From: Tyto alba
Taxonomy: Eukaryota; Chordata; Aves; Strigiformes; Tytonidae
Length of the DNA: 64,000 nucleotides
NCBI RefSeq assembly: GCF_018691265.1
Contig: NW_024881278.1
Coordinates: 434,001 to 498,000 of the forward strand
Direction: 5' to 3'
This document shows, in pieces, positions 27,301 through 37,640 of the stretch. The notes beneath the pieces were generated by a model, which searched no databases, had not been told where the DNA came from, and saw only the letters and a list, made by a program, of their open reading frames with translations. A program made the position numbers and the translations under genes. Within the stretch, counting starts at the first letter, position 1; every line of letters begins with the position of its first letter.

Positions 27301-30300
27301 ATCATGATCCCGTTAAAGGCTCAAAGTGCAAGTTGTAAAGTAGCAGGCAGACCACTACGAAACATTTCTCTTCCCCCTTCTAATGCAAAACAAAGACAAC
27401 TTCTTCCAACTTATCAGTTCTCACTTTGATCACATTTTTACCCTACTCTTTCACCCCTCTTCCAACTAAAACTTATTACAAAGGATAGAGAAAAATAATG
27501 CAGCAACATTTATTCTACACCCATTTTCCTCAACTTTCATTTCAGCACAAAAAACATCCAGGTCCACAAAACACAGCTACGTCAGAGAAGTCCTTCAAAA
27601 CACTACCTGTGGCACTGACTCATGGTCCTGTTCATTCAGCTCTCCATACCTCTGAAGTCAAGCATCCCACCACATGTAATGTAGTTCTTAGTACTACAGC
27701 AATTTAATGTCAATTTAATTTAATTTAACTCTCAGAACTGGAACAGGCAAAGCTAAAAAGCTGTATGCAACAGTTCAGTCAATAGTGACAACCCTCTCCC
27801 CCCAGCATTTGGGATTTACAAAAAAAAACATGTCAAGAAAAATCTAAGCAGCAGTTACTGCAGGACACAGGGTCAAGCATTATCTACATTTACAGACACT
27901 AACTAGTTTCAAAAACTTCCCTCCACAGACCTTAAATCATATTTATCTGCCTTCTTTATGGCTACGTATACATAGACTACATACAGTAGCCACAGACCAA
28001 AACAAACTCATGTTTATTACAAGAAATAAAGAACTACTTTAGTTGGTGAAAAGGCATAAATTATTAATGTTAAGTGCAAATATTGCTATGCTGCACAACG
28101 TTCTAACCTCTTCCAGCAAAACTCCCCTGGGGAATAAAACAAAACAAAACACAAACAAACAAACAACACACACACAAAAAAAAAAAAAACACGACACAAA
28201 CAAAAACAAAAGCCAAAGCTATTGTTGGTTTGAATTAAAACAAGTATCTTACCTGCTTCGAGGCCATACAACAGACCGGGACCTTGAACGTGATCTGGAC
28301 CTAGATCTAGAAAAAAAAGCAGTGAAAGCTCAAACACTACTACACTGCTGACATCTAAATAAGAAATCTCACTGCACTAACTGCCTAAGCCTAATTACTC
28401 CCTGTATCCTTGAAAATCAAGTAGGAAACCTTAACTAAAGATCAAGGCTGTAACCTCAGTACAGTACAAAAAGAGTCAGGAACAGCAGTTCCAAAATTAC
28501 ATGCTTAAGTTTTTAACTTCAAAGAAAGCTTTCAGATTAGCACTCAGGGATGTAGTACCATGAAAGCTCCTTGCAAACACACAGATTGAAAAATATAAAC
28601 TCCAACAGTTATGTTTCCTTCAACAATATTGTGAGCTTCATAGAAGACACATACCTTGACCTTCTTAAGGAACCAGACCGAGATCTGCGGGGTGAAAATG
28701 ATCTATACCTACGAGGAGAGATTGACCTGGACCTGCGGTAGGAAGCTGACCTTGATCTACAGAACAAAGGGAAAGAAACAACCAAAATTACTGCAAAGTA
28801 CTTTTCACAAGGAATACAGAAGGGGATGGAGCAGAGAGAGGGAGGAGTAAAAAATAAAGAATGAGACCACAACCTACCTCCTAACAAGAAACCTACCTTC
28901 TACCGCGACTCCGACTGCGTGACCGAGAATACCTTCTTCCTCGGGACCTTGAACGGGATCTAGACCGGGACCTGGTTTTAGGTTAGAGAAAACAGGTATC
29001 AGGAAACAGCTGCAGCAATCAGTGCACGTGAGGCCCTGCTGAAGTCAAAACTGATTTCAGACAACTTAAAAGAAAAAAAAAACAAAACAAAACAAAACCA
29101 AACCAAACCAACAAAAACACACCACTAGCATCTGTCAGCTGGAAAAATCTCTGGGCCTACTTGCCTTGAGCATTTTACTACCTAGAAAAATGTTAAAAGC
29201 TGAATTACATTGCAGAATTACATTAGAATAGAAAACACTGTAATGCGTATTTAAAATAAACCTTGCAAGTTTGCAGGTCGACCCTCTTTGGCCCAAGGTC
29301 TAGCAGATCTAGACGATCTAGAAGTATCTATAGCCGATCGCTGCATCTAGGTGTTCTCTTCAATCTAACGACGATCAAACTGACAGCCCAATGAGCCAGG
29401 GTGAGGCTTGATTGACGCAAGAAGATTTTTCTAGGTGGGAATGTGGTCAATCTGGTGTTCCTCTTTCTAAACCGGAGGGGGGCCCCAATTGAAAGCCAAA
29501 TTTACTGTTATGGCGATCACCGTCTCAAATTTTCTGCCCTTAAAGAATAAGGTGAAGCTACGTGTAGATGGCTCGAGGGGATCTGGCCTCTTATGCTGAT
29601 CACCTCAAGGTCTAGGAGGATCTTAAGTGTCGGATTTGCAAGGCGCCTCAGCATGAAATCTTAAGGCTCGTGACATTCTGAATCAAGGCGACTGACTCAA
29701 ACGAAGAAACCTGAAAGGTTTTGACCAGGTTGATTATTAAGATATTAACATTTGATATGTATTAGCAAAAAAAAAATGTGATATACACCTGTTGACTTAC
29801 AACATTAAGAGTTAAAACTGGTGTAAGAGCTACACATAAGTGAACTGGTGAAGCAAGCCAGCCATTCTGGCCCCACACATACCTGCTCCTCCTTCGGCGA
29901 CTATAGCGGTGACAATCATAGGCATAGTGGCCTTTCTCACCACACTCATAGCATCTGTCATTAGGGTCAAAGGGGCGCCGTGCAGGAGGCCTGTCGTAAC
30001 GGGAGCGACGAGGCATCCCTGTTGACACTTCCACTCTAACCCTGGAGCCACATATTATCCTACAATACAGAGCATATATTCATCATTTTTTCCCCCTGCG
30101 CTCATGACACACAGCACAGATATCAATGATCAGTGTGGGCTGAGGTCAGAAACTGCAACCAGAGCAGTCAAGGAGTTTTTAGACATGCACATACTTCCCA
30201 TCGAGGCCGAGCACAGCATCTTCAGCATCCCTCGGGTCTTCAAACTCCACGAAGGCAAACCCCGGCGGGTTCCTCGCGATCCACACCGTTCTCAGGGGCC

Positions 30301-30770
30301 CGTAGTAGCTGAAGGCTCTCTCCAGCTCGCCTTTGCCCGCGCCCGTGCCCAGGTTCCCCACGTACACCTTGGTCTCTGCCGGGAGGGCCGCCATGTCAGA
30401 GCCCGCTGCCCGGCCCCAAGCAGCGGCCGCCCGCGCGCGCGCCGCAACCGCCACCGCCCCTCCCCCCCCCCCCCCGCCGCCATCTTTGATGGCGCCGCCA
30501 TTTTGCTGCGCTCCCGCCGGTACCGCACCTCCCCTCCCCCCCGCCCCCGCTCACCCCCTCAGCAGGCCCCACTCTTCGCCAGACTCACGGCCACAGCACC
30601 TCCTTTCCCCCCAGCACCTCCTTTTCCCCCAGCATCCCTCTCCCCGGCGCCCTCGCCTCTCCCAGCCGGCCATCTCCCACCCTCGGCGCGCCGCCGAAGA
30701 CGCTGCGCCCCCTCCTCCGCCAACGCTCCGTCCTGTTCCCCTCCATACCGTAACGCCCGTAGCGCGACAT
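24309..30770 (-). CDS. SRSF7: SRSF7 paralogue: second, inverted SRSF7 copy with altered C-terminus (9 exons, 238 aa)
   Basis: Exons in transcript order: 30770-30749, 30375-30195, 30059-29883, 28971-28897, 28756-28655, 28306-28253, 25876-25832, 25178-25143, 24333-24309. All introns are GT-AG; exons 2-8 have the same lengths and phases as the plus copy. The protein has an RRM (RNP2 VYVGNL about 11-16, RNP1 GFAFVEF about 46-52), a CCHC knuckle (C104, C107, H112, C117) and an RS domain. SRSF7 binds RNA with RRM plus knuckle and acts in splicing, polyadenylation and mRNA export in the nucleus. Oddities: exon 1 is 6 nt shorter, so two glycines are missing before Glu8, and its donor is GTATGG. An Arg becomes Leu near the end of exon 2. 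In exon 9, TGA at 24311-24309 stands where the other copy has CAA, and the old ATG near the end is ACG, so the [10 protein letters not shown] tail is lost. Every other frame is open, so it is probably expressed and perhaps functional; early decay is the alternative. Confidence 0.88.
29068..29122. repeat. A-rich (CAAAA)n simple repeat inside intron 3 of the minus SRSF7 copy
   Basis: An A/C-rich simple repeat that is absent at the equivalent place in the plus copy (near 38932). It separates two segments that otherwise match the plus copy closely, so it is a copy-specific insertion or expansion at the edge of the conserved intronic block. Confidence 0.8.
29140..29757 (-). promoter_or_regulatory. 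Ultraconserved intronic block with SRSF7 poison exon (minus copy)
   Basis: The reverse complement of these 618 bp equals 38296-38913 with no difference that I could find, base by base. It lies in intron 3 of the minus copy. In mammals SRSF7 autoregulates through an ultraconserved, stop-containing cassette exon in this intron, and split-ORF transcripts arising from its inclusion have been reported. A candidate acceptor (CCTTTCAG) near the 5' end leads to an in-frame TGA after nine codons. Confidence 0.8.
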
Positions 30771-31340
30771 CTCCCCAGCTCCCGGCCGAGCCCCGCGCGC
30801 AGCCCTCCTACAGCATGAGCCACCACTGCGACTGCGCGCCGCGCCCCGACCGCCGCAACGGGGAGGGGGGGGCGGGGTTCTGGTCGCTTGGCAACGAAGG
30901 GGGAGGGCGGGACAACCGCACTCCTGGGGCGTTGGGAGCTCTCGCGAGAAGGGCGGCTGGCGGCGCGAGCCCTGGCTGAGGGCAGAGGCTGGAGAGGCGC
31001 GGGGGGCGCGTTCGGCCGCCTCCCCCTCCCTCCCTCGCTCCCGGGGGAGTCGCGCCTTTTCCGGGCAGTGTCCCCAGGGAGGCCGGCCGTGCCTGCCCTG
31101 CGTGCCCCCCCAGGCGCTCGCGTCCTCCGGGAGGTTCCTTAAAGGCACAGGCAGCCGCCGCTCACCCCGCGCTGTGAGCCGTGAGCTCCCGCCCACGGCG
31201 CGCCCGGCCGCGAGGAAGGCGCGGTGGTGCTGTGAGGGGGCGGAGCAGGCGGGAGCCATTTGTTGCGGTCATCGCCTCTCGCGTGGGCAGTAACTCGGCG
31301 CCTGGCCCCGCTGAGGCCGGAGGGGAAGGAGCCTAGCAGG
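30330..31340 (-). promoter_or_regulatory. CpG-island promoter, exon 1 and intron 1 of the minus SRSF7 copy
   Basis: A strongly GC- and CpG-rich block centred on the ATG at 30770 of the minus copy. It is distinct in sequence from the CpG island of the plus copy, so each copy has its own promoter. Intron 1 (30376-30748) contains a run of 14 C (30462-30475), which is G14 in the transcript about 90 nt before the exon 2 acceptor. Long open frames on the plus strand here are compositional. Confidence 0.7.
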
Positions 31341-32409
31341 CTTCTTAGTCCCTGGCAAGGAGGTCAGGGGCGTCATGATCCTAGTAACAAGGCATTCTCA
31401 AGATGTCCTTAAATGCCCTGAACAGTGTTCGACCCGATGCTAGCTCTCATGCCAAATGCATCCCAACCAGCCGTGGGTGCCCTGTAGTTGAGCCACTGGT
31501 GGATCCCCTCCCTGAGCCAGATAGGCAGATGAAGCATTCGTGTGTTGGCATCTACCAACCTTTTCAGAGAGACACAAGAACATACGTGTAGTAGATGATT
31601 TAAAAAAAAAAAAAAAAATCAGCACGAACTTGGCTGATCCAAAATAATTTTAAATAAAACACAGCAGGAATGAGGAGGGCTTTTTATTAACGTGGGTTAG
31701 ACAGACTTTTCAAATGCATTTCAGCACACTGATGTGTTTTGATGCTATCCCATAGTAAGACTGAACACTGAGAGATAAATGAGGTCTCTAAAGGCTCCTG
31801 ACTGGATTAATAATCTCAGAAACAATCATATAATGGTTCTTGGACTGTGTGTTGCCATAAACTAGAAACAAAGCATTAAGAAACACAAACTTACTGAATT
31901 ACAAGAAATTATCTTTCTAAGGAACAAAGGTCTTCCAATCACTGCTGCCCTAAAATAACAAATATAGATAGGAAATGTTTTTAAAACCTATTTGCCTGCT
32001 AATGTTCACTAATAATTTTACAAACTTGGGCCTAGATTATAATTCATGTTCTAGAACAGGAAAACAGCTGGGGGGGGGGGGGGAAGCTTTCTGAACAATT
32101 TTTTCATCTGGTTTGGGAAGTCCAAGTGTCATAATTCTCTTTCAGGAAAAAAAAAATAATAATTCTAATAAGCAGTTCAAACAAACCCACCTATAACACT
32201 AGATAATTAAGTTAATTTTAAAGGCAGATGAAAACACAGTTTAAAATTTATCATATGTCATCTCTCACAATACTGTTATAAAAAACCCACTTGTTAAACT
32301 GATATATCAGCCTCATACTGATACAGTAAACTGATATATCAGTTTAATACATCATCATCCAAAGGCTTGCTTTTAATAAAAAAATAGTGCATGGAAAATG
32401 CTTTGTGCT
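31341..32409. other. Spacer between GEMIN6 3' end and the minus SRSF7 promoter
   Basis: AT-rich, with a G14 homopolymer at 32070-32083 and a small inverted repeat around 32300-32345 (ACTGATATATCAG-type units). No coding sequence is recognised. GEMIN6 and the minus SRSF7 copy are transcribed in the same direction across this gap. Confidence 0.5.
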
Positions 32410-32415
32410 TTTATT
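32410..32415 (-). terminator. GEMIN6: Probable GEMIN6 poly(A) signal
   Basis: The minus strand reads AATAAA about 160 bases after the GEMIN6 stop codon. It is the nearest canonical signal; a further candidate lies near 31682. Confidence 0.55.
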
Positions 32416-32573
32416 TTATACTGTTTGTTTTGTCCCTGTCTTAACATACAAAAATCAGACTGATGTATCTAAACCCAGCATTTTTGCAAATAGTGAGTAT
32501 TGATACCCAGGACAGTTCCTAAAATAGGGTGGGTAGACCTATTACTAAAGAAAACTGCTTTTAACAGCAGTCA

Positions 32574-34683
32574 TCACTGTTGTCTTTCAAGATAGCCCTG
32601 TATCAAGCCTTGAACCCGAGAGAGAATAATCTCATTGGAGCTGCTGCACTCTTCTGGGCCGTATGGTGGGTCAATAGTTAATACTCCCGCCACACATAGT
32701 GTTCTTCCCAATTCACCTTGCTCTGTTATAGGGATGTGGTTTGTTTCTAGCCAAGTCTTCAAGTCATTCTTCCTCTTTTCAAGTTCCTCTGGGCTGTAAG
32801 ATTTGCTTTCTTCAGGTGCAAATATGCAAGAAAGCCGCTGCTTCATTTCATCGTCCCCTTCTTTCAGTATTTCAACCTCCTGGACAGCATGGCCCAAGAC
32901 AACCAAAATGGACACTTTTTCATTCTCCAGGAACGTTGCAAGGACAATACTGCCAAGGAAAGAATGACGTATGAGTCACTGTACTTAACTAAAGACTGAG
33001 AAACACAGGTCAAGATTTTTGGAGATGAATGCTCGTTAGCACCAGTGTAACCCAGGTATTTAGGCAGTATTGAGTACCCAGCATTAATCTTGAAAAGCAT
33101 GCTGCTATACCCTTAAAAATACTGAAAATGTGGGTCTTTGTGGGTAACAGTGGGCCTTCAATTTGGAACTATTCTGGATACTATCAAGCATAATGTTACT
33201 TTAAAAAAAACAAAGCATACATTAAAACCAGAATCTACATATTGTGCAGTATTCCCAACCTTGCTGAAGAATCTTAAGTCTTCCAACATCCAAAAACAAT
33301 GACACCTTCATACATCCAGCACTTTCAATACTGGAGGCATTGGTGGAAGCTTAAAACATCAGAACCTTTTAATGATAAATGATTAATATTTAATTACTGG
33401 TTATTACTGAATTTTTGTTTTTAAATGAGCATTGCTAGTTTCTTAACTGAAAACTATAGTTTGAATATTACAATGGAAACACAGCACAGCAGGTTCAGGC
33501 TCTTGTTGTAGCAGCCTGGTCTTTTCCCAAGGGCACTTACATCCCAGAAAACCTAAAATACAGGTAGGAAGGCAGCTTGTTATATTTCTAGGACCGCTTC
33601 CCCATATATCAACAAAGAGGATCAGAAAACAATTTCTTCCTCTTCCAGGAAGAAAAATTCCAGAATTTGATGCCAGCACTTTGCTCATCTACGGTTGCCA
33701 CCATTAGTGGAAGTAATGACATTTGGGGAAATGCACAGTGAAATATGCCTTGGTTTTAGCCCGGGCCACTCCCAGAATTGATCACAGCTGCACGCACCTT
33801 TGCTACCAAAATGATAAGCAACTCCAAGAGAAGATTAGAGTATTGGAGCTACTCTGGGGTTGAAGCAACGGCTAATTATTCTGAAATACATCAGAAGCTG
33901 GGTATTTTAGTTTCTAGCCTTTGCCTTGTGCTCACGTGGAACAAACTCGCAACCAAAAAGGTACAAAAAAGTTCTGGCAGCAAGGAGCCAAATTTCTGCC
34001 TATTCCCTGGTGCGTTCTGCCCTTCAAACCCTGTTTTAAAATTACTCGACATACTAGAGAGCTGTGGTACCACCTTCTGTCTGGCTGATTTTCCCTACTT
34101 CTCCAAAGCAGCCACTACACCCTCAGGGGTGTCTGGCTGGAGGGGAAAGTGAGAACTCTGAGCAGAGGATAAGGATTTCAACACCTAAAGCCTTAAAAGC
34201 ATTACCTGCATTCCTGCTCCCTCTGTAACCCAGGGCTCGGTATAGTATTAAAAACAGTCCTAAACATGTGGTTATCATTTTAAGTACTAAGCTCAGGGCC
34301 ATCATAAAGTCAGAAGGAATACAAATATTATCCATTCCCCAAGCTGACCAGTCCTTTGAATGAAATTGAAGTGGAACTGGCCTCATCAACTACAATATTA
34401 CTTTCTCTTAGGCCTTGCCCATTAAAAAAACAGGACACACAGCCCCATCATGCAGTTTTTACTCCAAGTAAGTTTGCTTCAGTCTTGGGATCTTTTTTCA
34501 ACCTGAAAAACTTGTTTTCTTTAGGCTTTACAGAAACAAAAGCTTTGGTACTTACCTAGCAGAAACTGGATCAACTGTTAAGACCCAGCCTTCATATTCA
34601 TGTTGTTCAATTGCAGCAACTTTCACCATTTTGTTCACATACGTCTCCCAGTCTAGAGGGCTTTTCCTCTGCCAGTCATTCAT
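32574..34683 (-). CDS. GEMIN6: GEMIN6, SMN-complex component (2 coding exons, 167 aa)
   Basis: Coding exons: 34683-34556 and 32949-32574, joined in phase through a split Ser codon; the total of 167 aa equals the human length. The first coding exon begins at the acceptor with its first base at 34688, and the ATG follows directly, which fixes the start. Recognisable segments are GWVLTVDPVSA in the Sm-like fold of the N-terminal half, and HIPITEQGE, TLCVAGVLTIDPPYGPEE and SSSNEIILSRVQ in the C-terminal half, all close to the mammalian protein. GEMIN6 pairs with GEMIN7 through Sm-like folds inside the SMN complex, which loads Sm cores onto spliceosomal snRNAs in the cytoplasm and is also found in nuclear gems. 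The gene sits between the two SRSF7 copies and is transcribed towards the minus copy. It looks intact. Confidence 0.97.
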
Positions 34684-35039
34684 ATTTCCTACATCCAGAA
34701 CATAGAAAATAGCCAGAGCAATTAGCCGAAACAATGAATCCTTTTGCTTTGCCCTTCACATCAGAACTGAGTTTGCCTCCAGGTAAAGATCTTCCATTCG
34801 TCTTAAGCACAATTTGCTTCTCTTAAAAACAAACATTCACACAACGGGTTTGCATATTGCTGCGGTTCTGTAATTTCCCACCCAGTTCACTTGTTTTTAA
34901 AAAGGCACAGAGCGAAGCCTCAAAATCGCCATTCTGCGAACTTAACACTTTTCCACCGCATTAAACATTCCGTTTGTTGTCCTGCCCTCTTACAAAACCT
35001 TCGGGATCCCGCTCCCTCGAGGGCAGTTTACCGCCTTTG

Positions 35040-35570
35040 CTCCGCGCACTGGCACATCCCTTGCTCCCAAGCCCTTCCACTGTCTGTGGGTGAGCGTTAT
35101 CCACCCGGATCTCGGCTCTATTCTCATCCCCCACGGCAGAGAGAGCAAGCAAGTGCTGTTCCCCCGTTTCCCCCGGACTGGTCACGAAAGCAAAGCCACG
35201 CCTGCCTCAGCTTGGAGCCACAGAAGCGTTTGTCTCCATGCCACTGTTCCTTCGCGAAAGGGGCTGGAGAGAGATGGGGGCGGGGCAGGGAAGGGAGGAC
35301 AAAGGGCTGGAGGAATCTCCCTCCTTTGTTCCCTCCTCCGCGCCTGCCTGCTCCCAGCTGGCACATCCCGCGGCGGGACGGGCAGCGGGCCGGACCCGGC
35401 AAGGAGAGCCGCCCGGCCCACCCGCGCTTACCCACGCGCGGGCCAACGGCCGCTCGGCTCCCGACCCCGTCGGCGGCGCCTGGGAGCGGGGCCCCCCCCC
35501 CTCCGTGCTCCGTGGCGGGGCCGCCGCTTCCTGCCGCAACGGAGCACCCTCCCCGCGGCAGTTTCGGGTT
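35040..35570 (-). promoter_or_regulatory. GEMIN6: CpG-island promoter and probable untranslated exon 1 of GEMIN6
   Basis: A GC-rich block upstream of the GEMIN6 coding exons. On the minus strand a strong donor (GTGG followed by GTAAGC) places the end of a non-coding exon at 35432, spliced to 34688. A run of about 17 T at 35571-35587 marks the outer edge. The start site itself is inferred. Confidence 0.6.
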
Positions 35571-35589
35571 TTTTTTTTTTTTTTTTTAA

Positions 35590-36780
35590 GCACGGGGTTT
35601 GAGGTTTCTGAGGCAGGGAAATGCTCGGATCCGGAGTGTTTTATAAACACGGGAGCGCATATAAATTATACATAGATTTATATAAACGAGTCCTGATTGC
35701 AAAAGAAGGAGGCGGGGCGTGTAGCGCTTAAATCCACGCGGTGTTCCGCGGCCTCCCTTCACTTGGGTTTCCGGATGCTCCTGCTGGTGCTGCCAAGTTG
35801 CTAACTTGGGTACACAAAACCACGGCTGAAGCCTCTTCAAGCAATCTGTGTGCATAAATAGGTATAGATGCATGCTGTGTATATCTGCTCCATAAAAAAA
35901 TATTTTTGCCCCCTGTTTCTGAGTTGTATTTACAAGCTTTCCTGTGCAGCTGTGAAGGTGAGAAAATTTACCCCGTGCCGCCACCCCCCAAAATTGATCT
36001 ATTTTAACACTACGAATGAAAACCTTCCTATGGATGAAGCAAACAAGCTGCCGTCATTTGTCATTTAAGCGAAAGTAAGCATGCAACGATTTTTGTGAGC
36101 ATAATAGAACAGGTATCAAGGGTATAGAATGAGATAGTCCTATTTTGCAGGCTTTTTTTTTTCTTTTTGTAAAGTTTCAACTTTCACAGTGCTGTGGGGA
36201 TTTACGGCTTGTGCCACTCCATTCAGCTGTTTTATTTCAGTTATAGTTTCTTAGAAAGAAGGGAATAGCAAATCTGTTTTCACTGTTCAGAGCGAGCAAC
36301 ACAATGGGAAATCTTAGCTTGTTTGAAAGAAAAGTGGTGGAAAGAAGGAATGTAGTTTGTTTTTATATATTCATACACATAACACAGTTGATGGTCTAAA
36401 GAGCTTCCTAACTGGTCCCCTTCTGGATCACAGACTGAAGGGTGGTTAGTTCAAAGACACTCTTGAGTTAAATACTCCAAACATCTTCAGTTTTAATTCT
36501 TGCTGGTCCCTTTTCTCCATTGTTGCCAGTGTAGTTATTTAATTGTTCTGAACCACAAAGCCCTACGTATTTTTTTTTTATCCTGTCATCTCAGCCCAAT
36601 CTTATAGATACAGATCGCTGTTGTGGGCAGCTAGTACAGCTCTCCCACCATAAATTTAGGATTAATCACAGTCACATGGGGGTGCAACTCTCCCCACTCA
36701 AGTTAACTGTACTAGCGGGAGCTCCTGGCTCAAATGTACAGTTCGGGGGGCTTTTCTGGTAAGAGCAGCTCTTGCTGATA
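35590..36780. other. Intergenic, GEMIN6 to plus-strand SRSF7
   Basis: AT-rich spacer between two divergent promoters. I see no coding exon, RNA gene or known repeat in it. Confidence 0.5.
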
Positions 36781-36789
36781 CTGCTTTCC

Positions 36790-37640
36790 CAAACCGACAG
36801 TGCTCCACCGGAAGGATCGGCACAAGCCTGAAGCGCTTCTCTCCACCCCGGCGGCGGCAGCAGGCCCAGGACAAGCGGAACTTCTCAGGCACTGCTGGCT
36901 CCGCTCCGGAGGCTGCTTCCCGCCGCGGGCCCACTCGCTCGCCACAGGACCCCACCGACTGCCTGAACCTCCCTCCCAGGCGGCGCAGCGGTTACTGCCC
37001 GACCCCCCCGATGCCGCGAAGGGCGCCGAAACCCGCCCTGCCCCCGTCTCCGCCTCAGGCACCACCGGCCGCTGCCGCCTCAGCCAAACCCGCGCCCAGC
37101 TGCCCGCCCTCGCCCCGCTCCGCCCCGCTGCGCGCGCCGCCGCCGCCCCAGGCGCATGCGCGCCGAAACCCCGCGCGGCCCGGAGGGAGGAGGGAGGAGA
37201 GGGCAAGGGGCAGAGGCGGGCGGCGGCGCGTGCGCGCGGAGAGGCGGTTGACGGAGCCGTTAGGATGTCGCGCTACGGCCGCTATGGAGGCGGTGAGTTC
37301 CCGGGGCTACGCGAGGCGTGGGTGGCTGCAACGAGAGGAGGGTGAGGGAGGTTTGTGGATTAGAGGCGATTGCCGCGGGTGAGCGGAGCGGCAGGCGGTC
37401 GGTGAGAGGGCTGGGGGAAGGAAGGCGAACCGGCCGCTTGCTACCGTTGTCGTCGTCGCCGCCGCCATTTTGCGTCAGCAGGATGAGGGGGGAGGGGGTG
37501 CGCCCGCGCGTGCCACCGCTCGCGGTGAAGGCGGGAGCGGGCCGCGCAAACAAGATGGCGGCGCCCGAGGGGGGCGGGGCCGGGGCCGGGCGGGGGTGCC
37601 GCTTTTACTCCGGTGCTGACACTGGCTTCGCTCCCGGCAG
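36790..37640 (+). promoter_or_regulatory. SRSF7: CpG-island promoter of the plus-strand SRSF7
   Basis: Dense GC and CpG from about 36.8 kb through exon 1 and intron 1 (37293-37640). The 5' UTR sequence just upstream of the ATG at 37265 does not resemble that of the minus copy. Long open frames on both strands in this block are compositional. Confidence 0.75.

Noticed and set aside
24309..30770. Minus SRSF7 copy as a processed pseudogene
   Set aside because: It keeps all eight introns with GT-AG sites, its own CpG island and no poly(A) tail scar.
30104..30979. 291-codon plus-strand open frame
   Set aside because: Antisense to exons 1-2 and the CpG island of the minus SRSF7 copy; Pro/Ala/Arg low-complexity translation, not a gene.
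34891..35675. Overlapping long open frames on both strands
   Set aside because: All arise from the GC-rich GEMIN6 promoter region and end in the poly-T tract; no recognisable domain.
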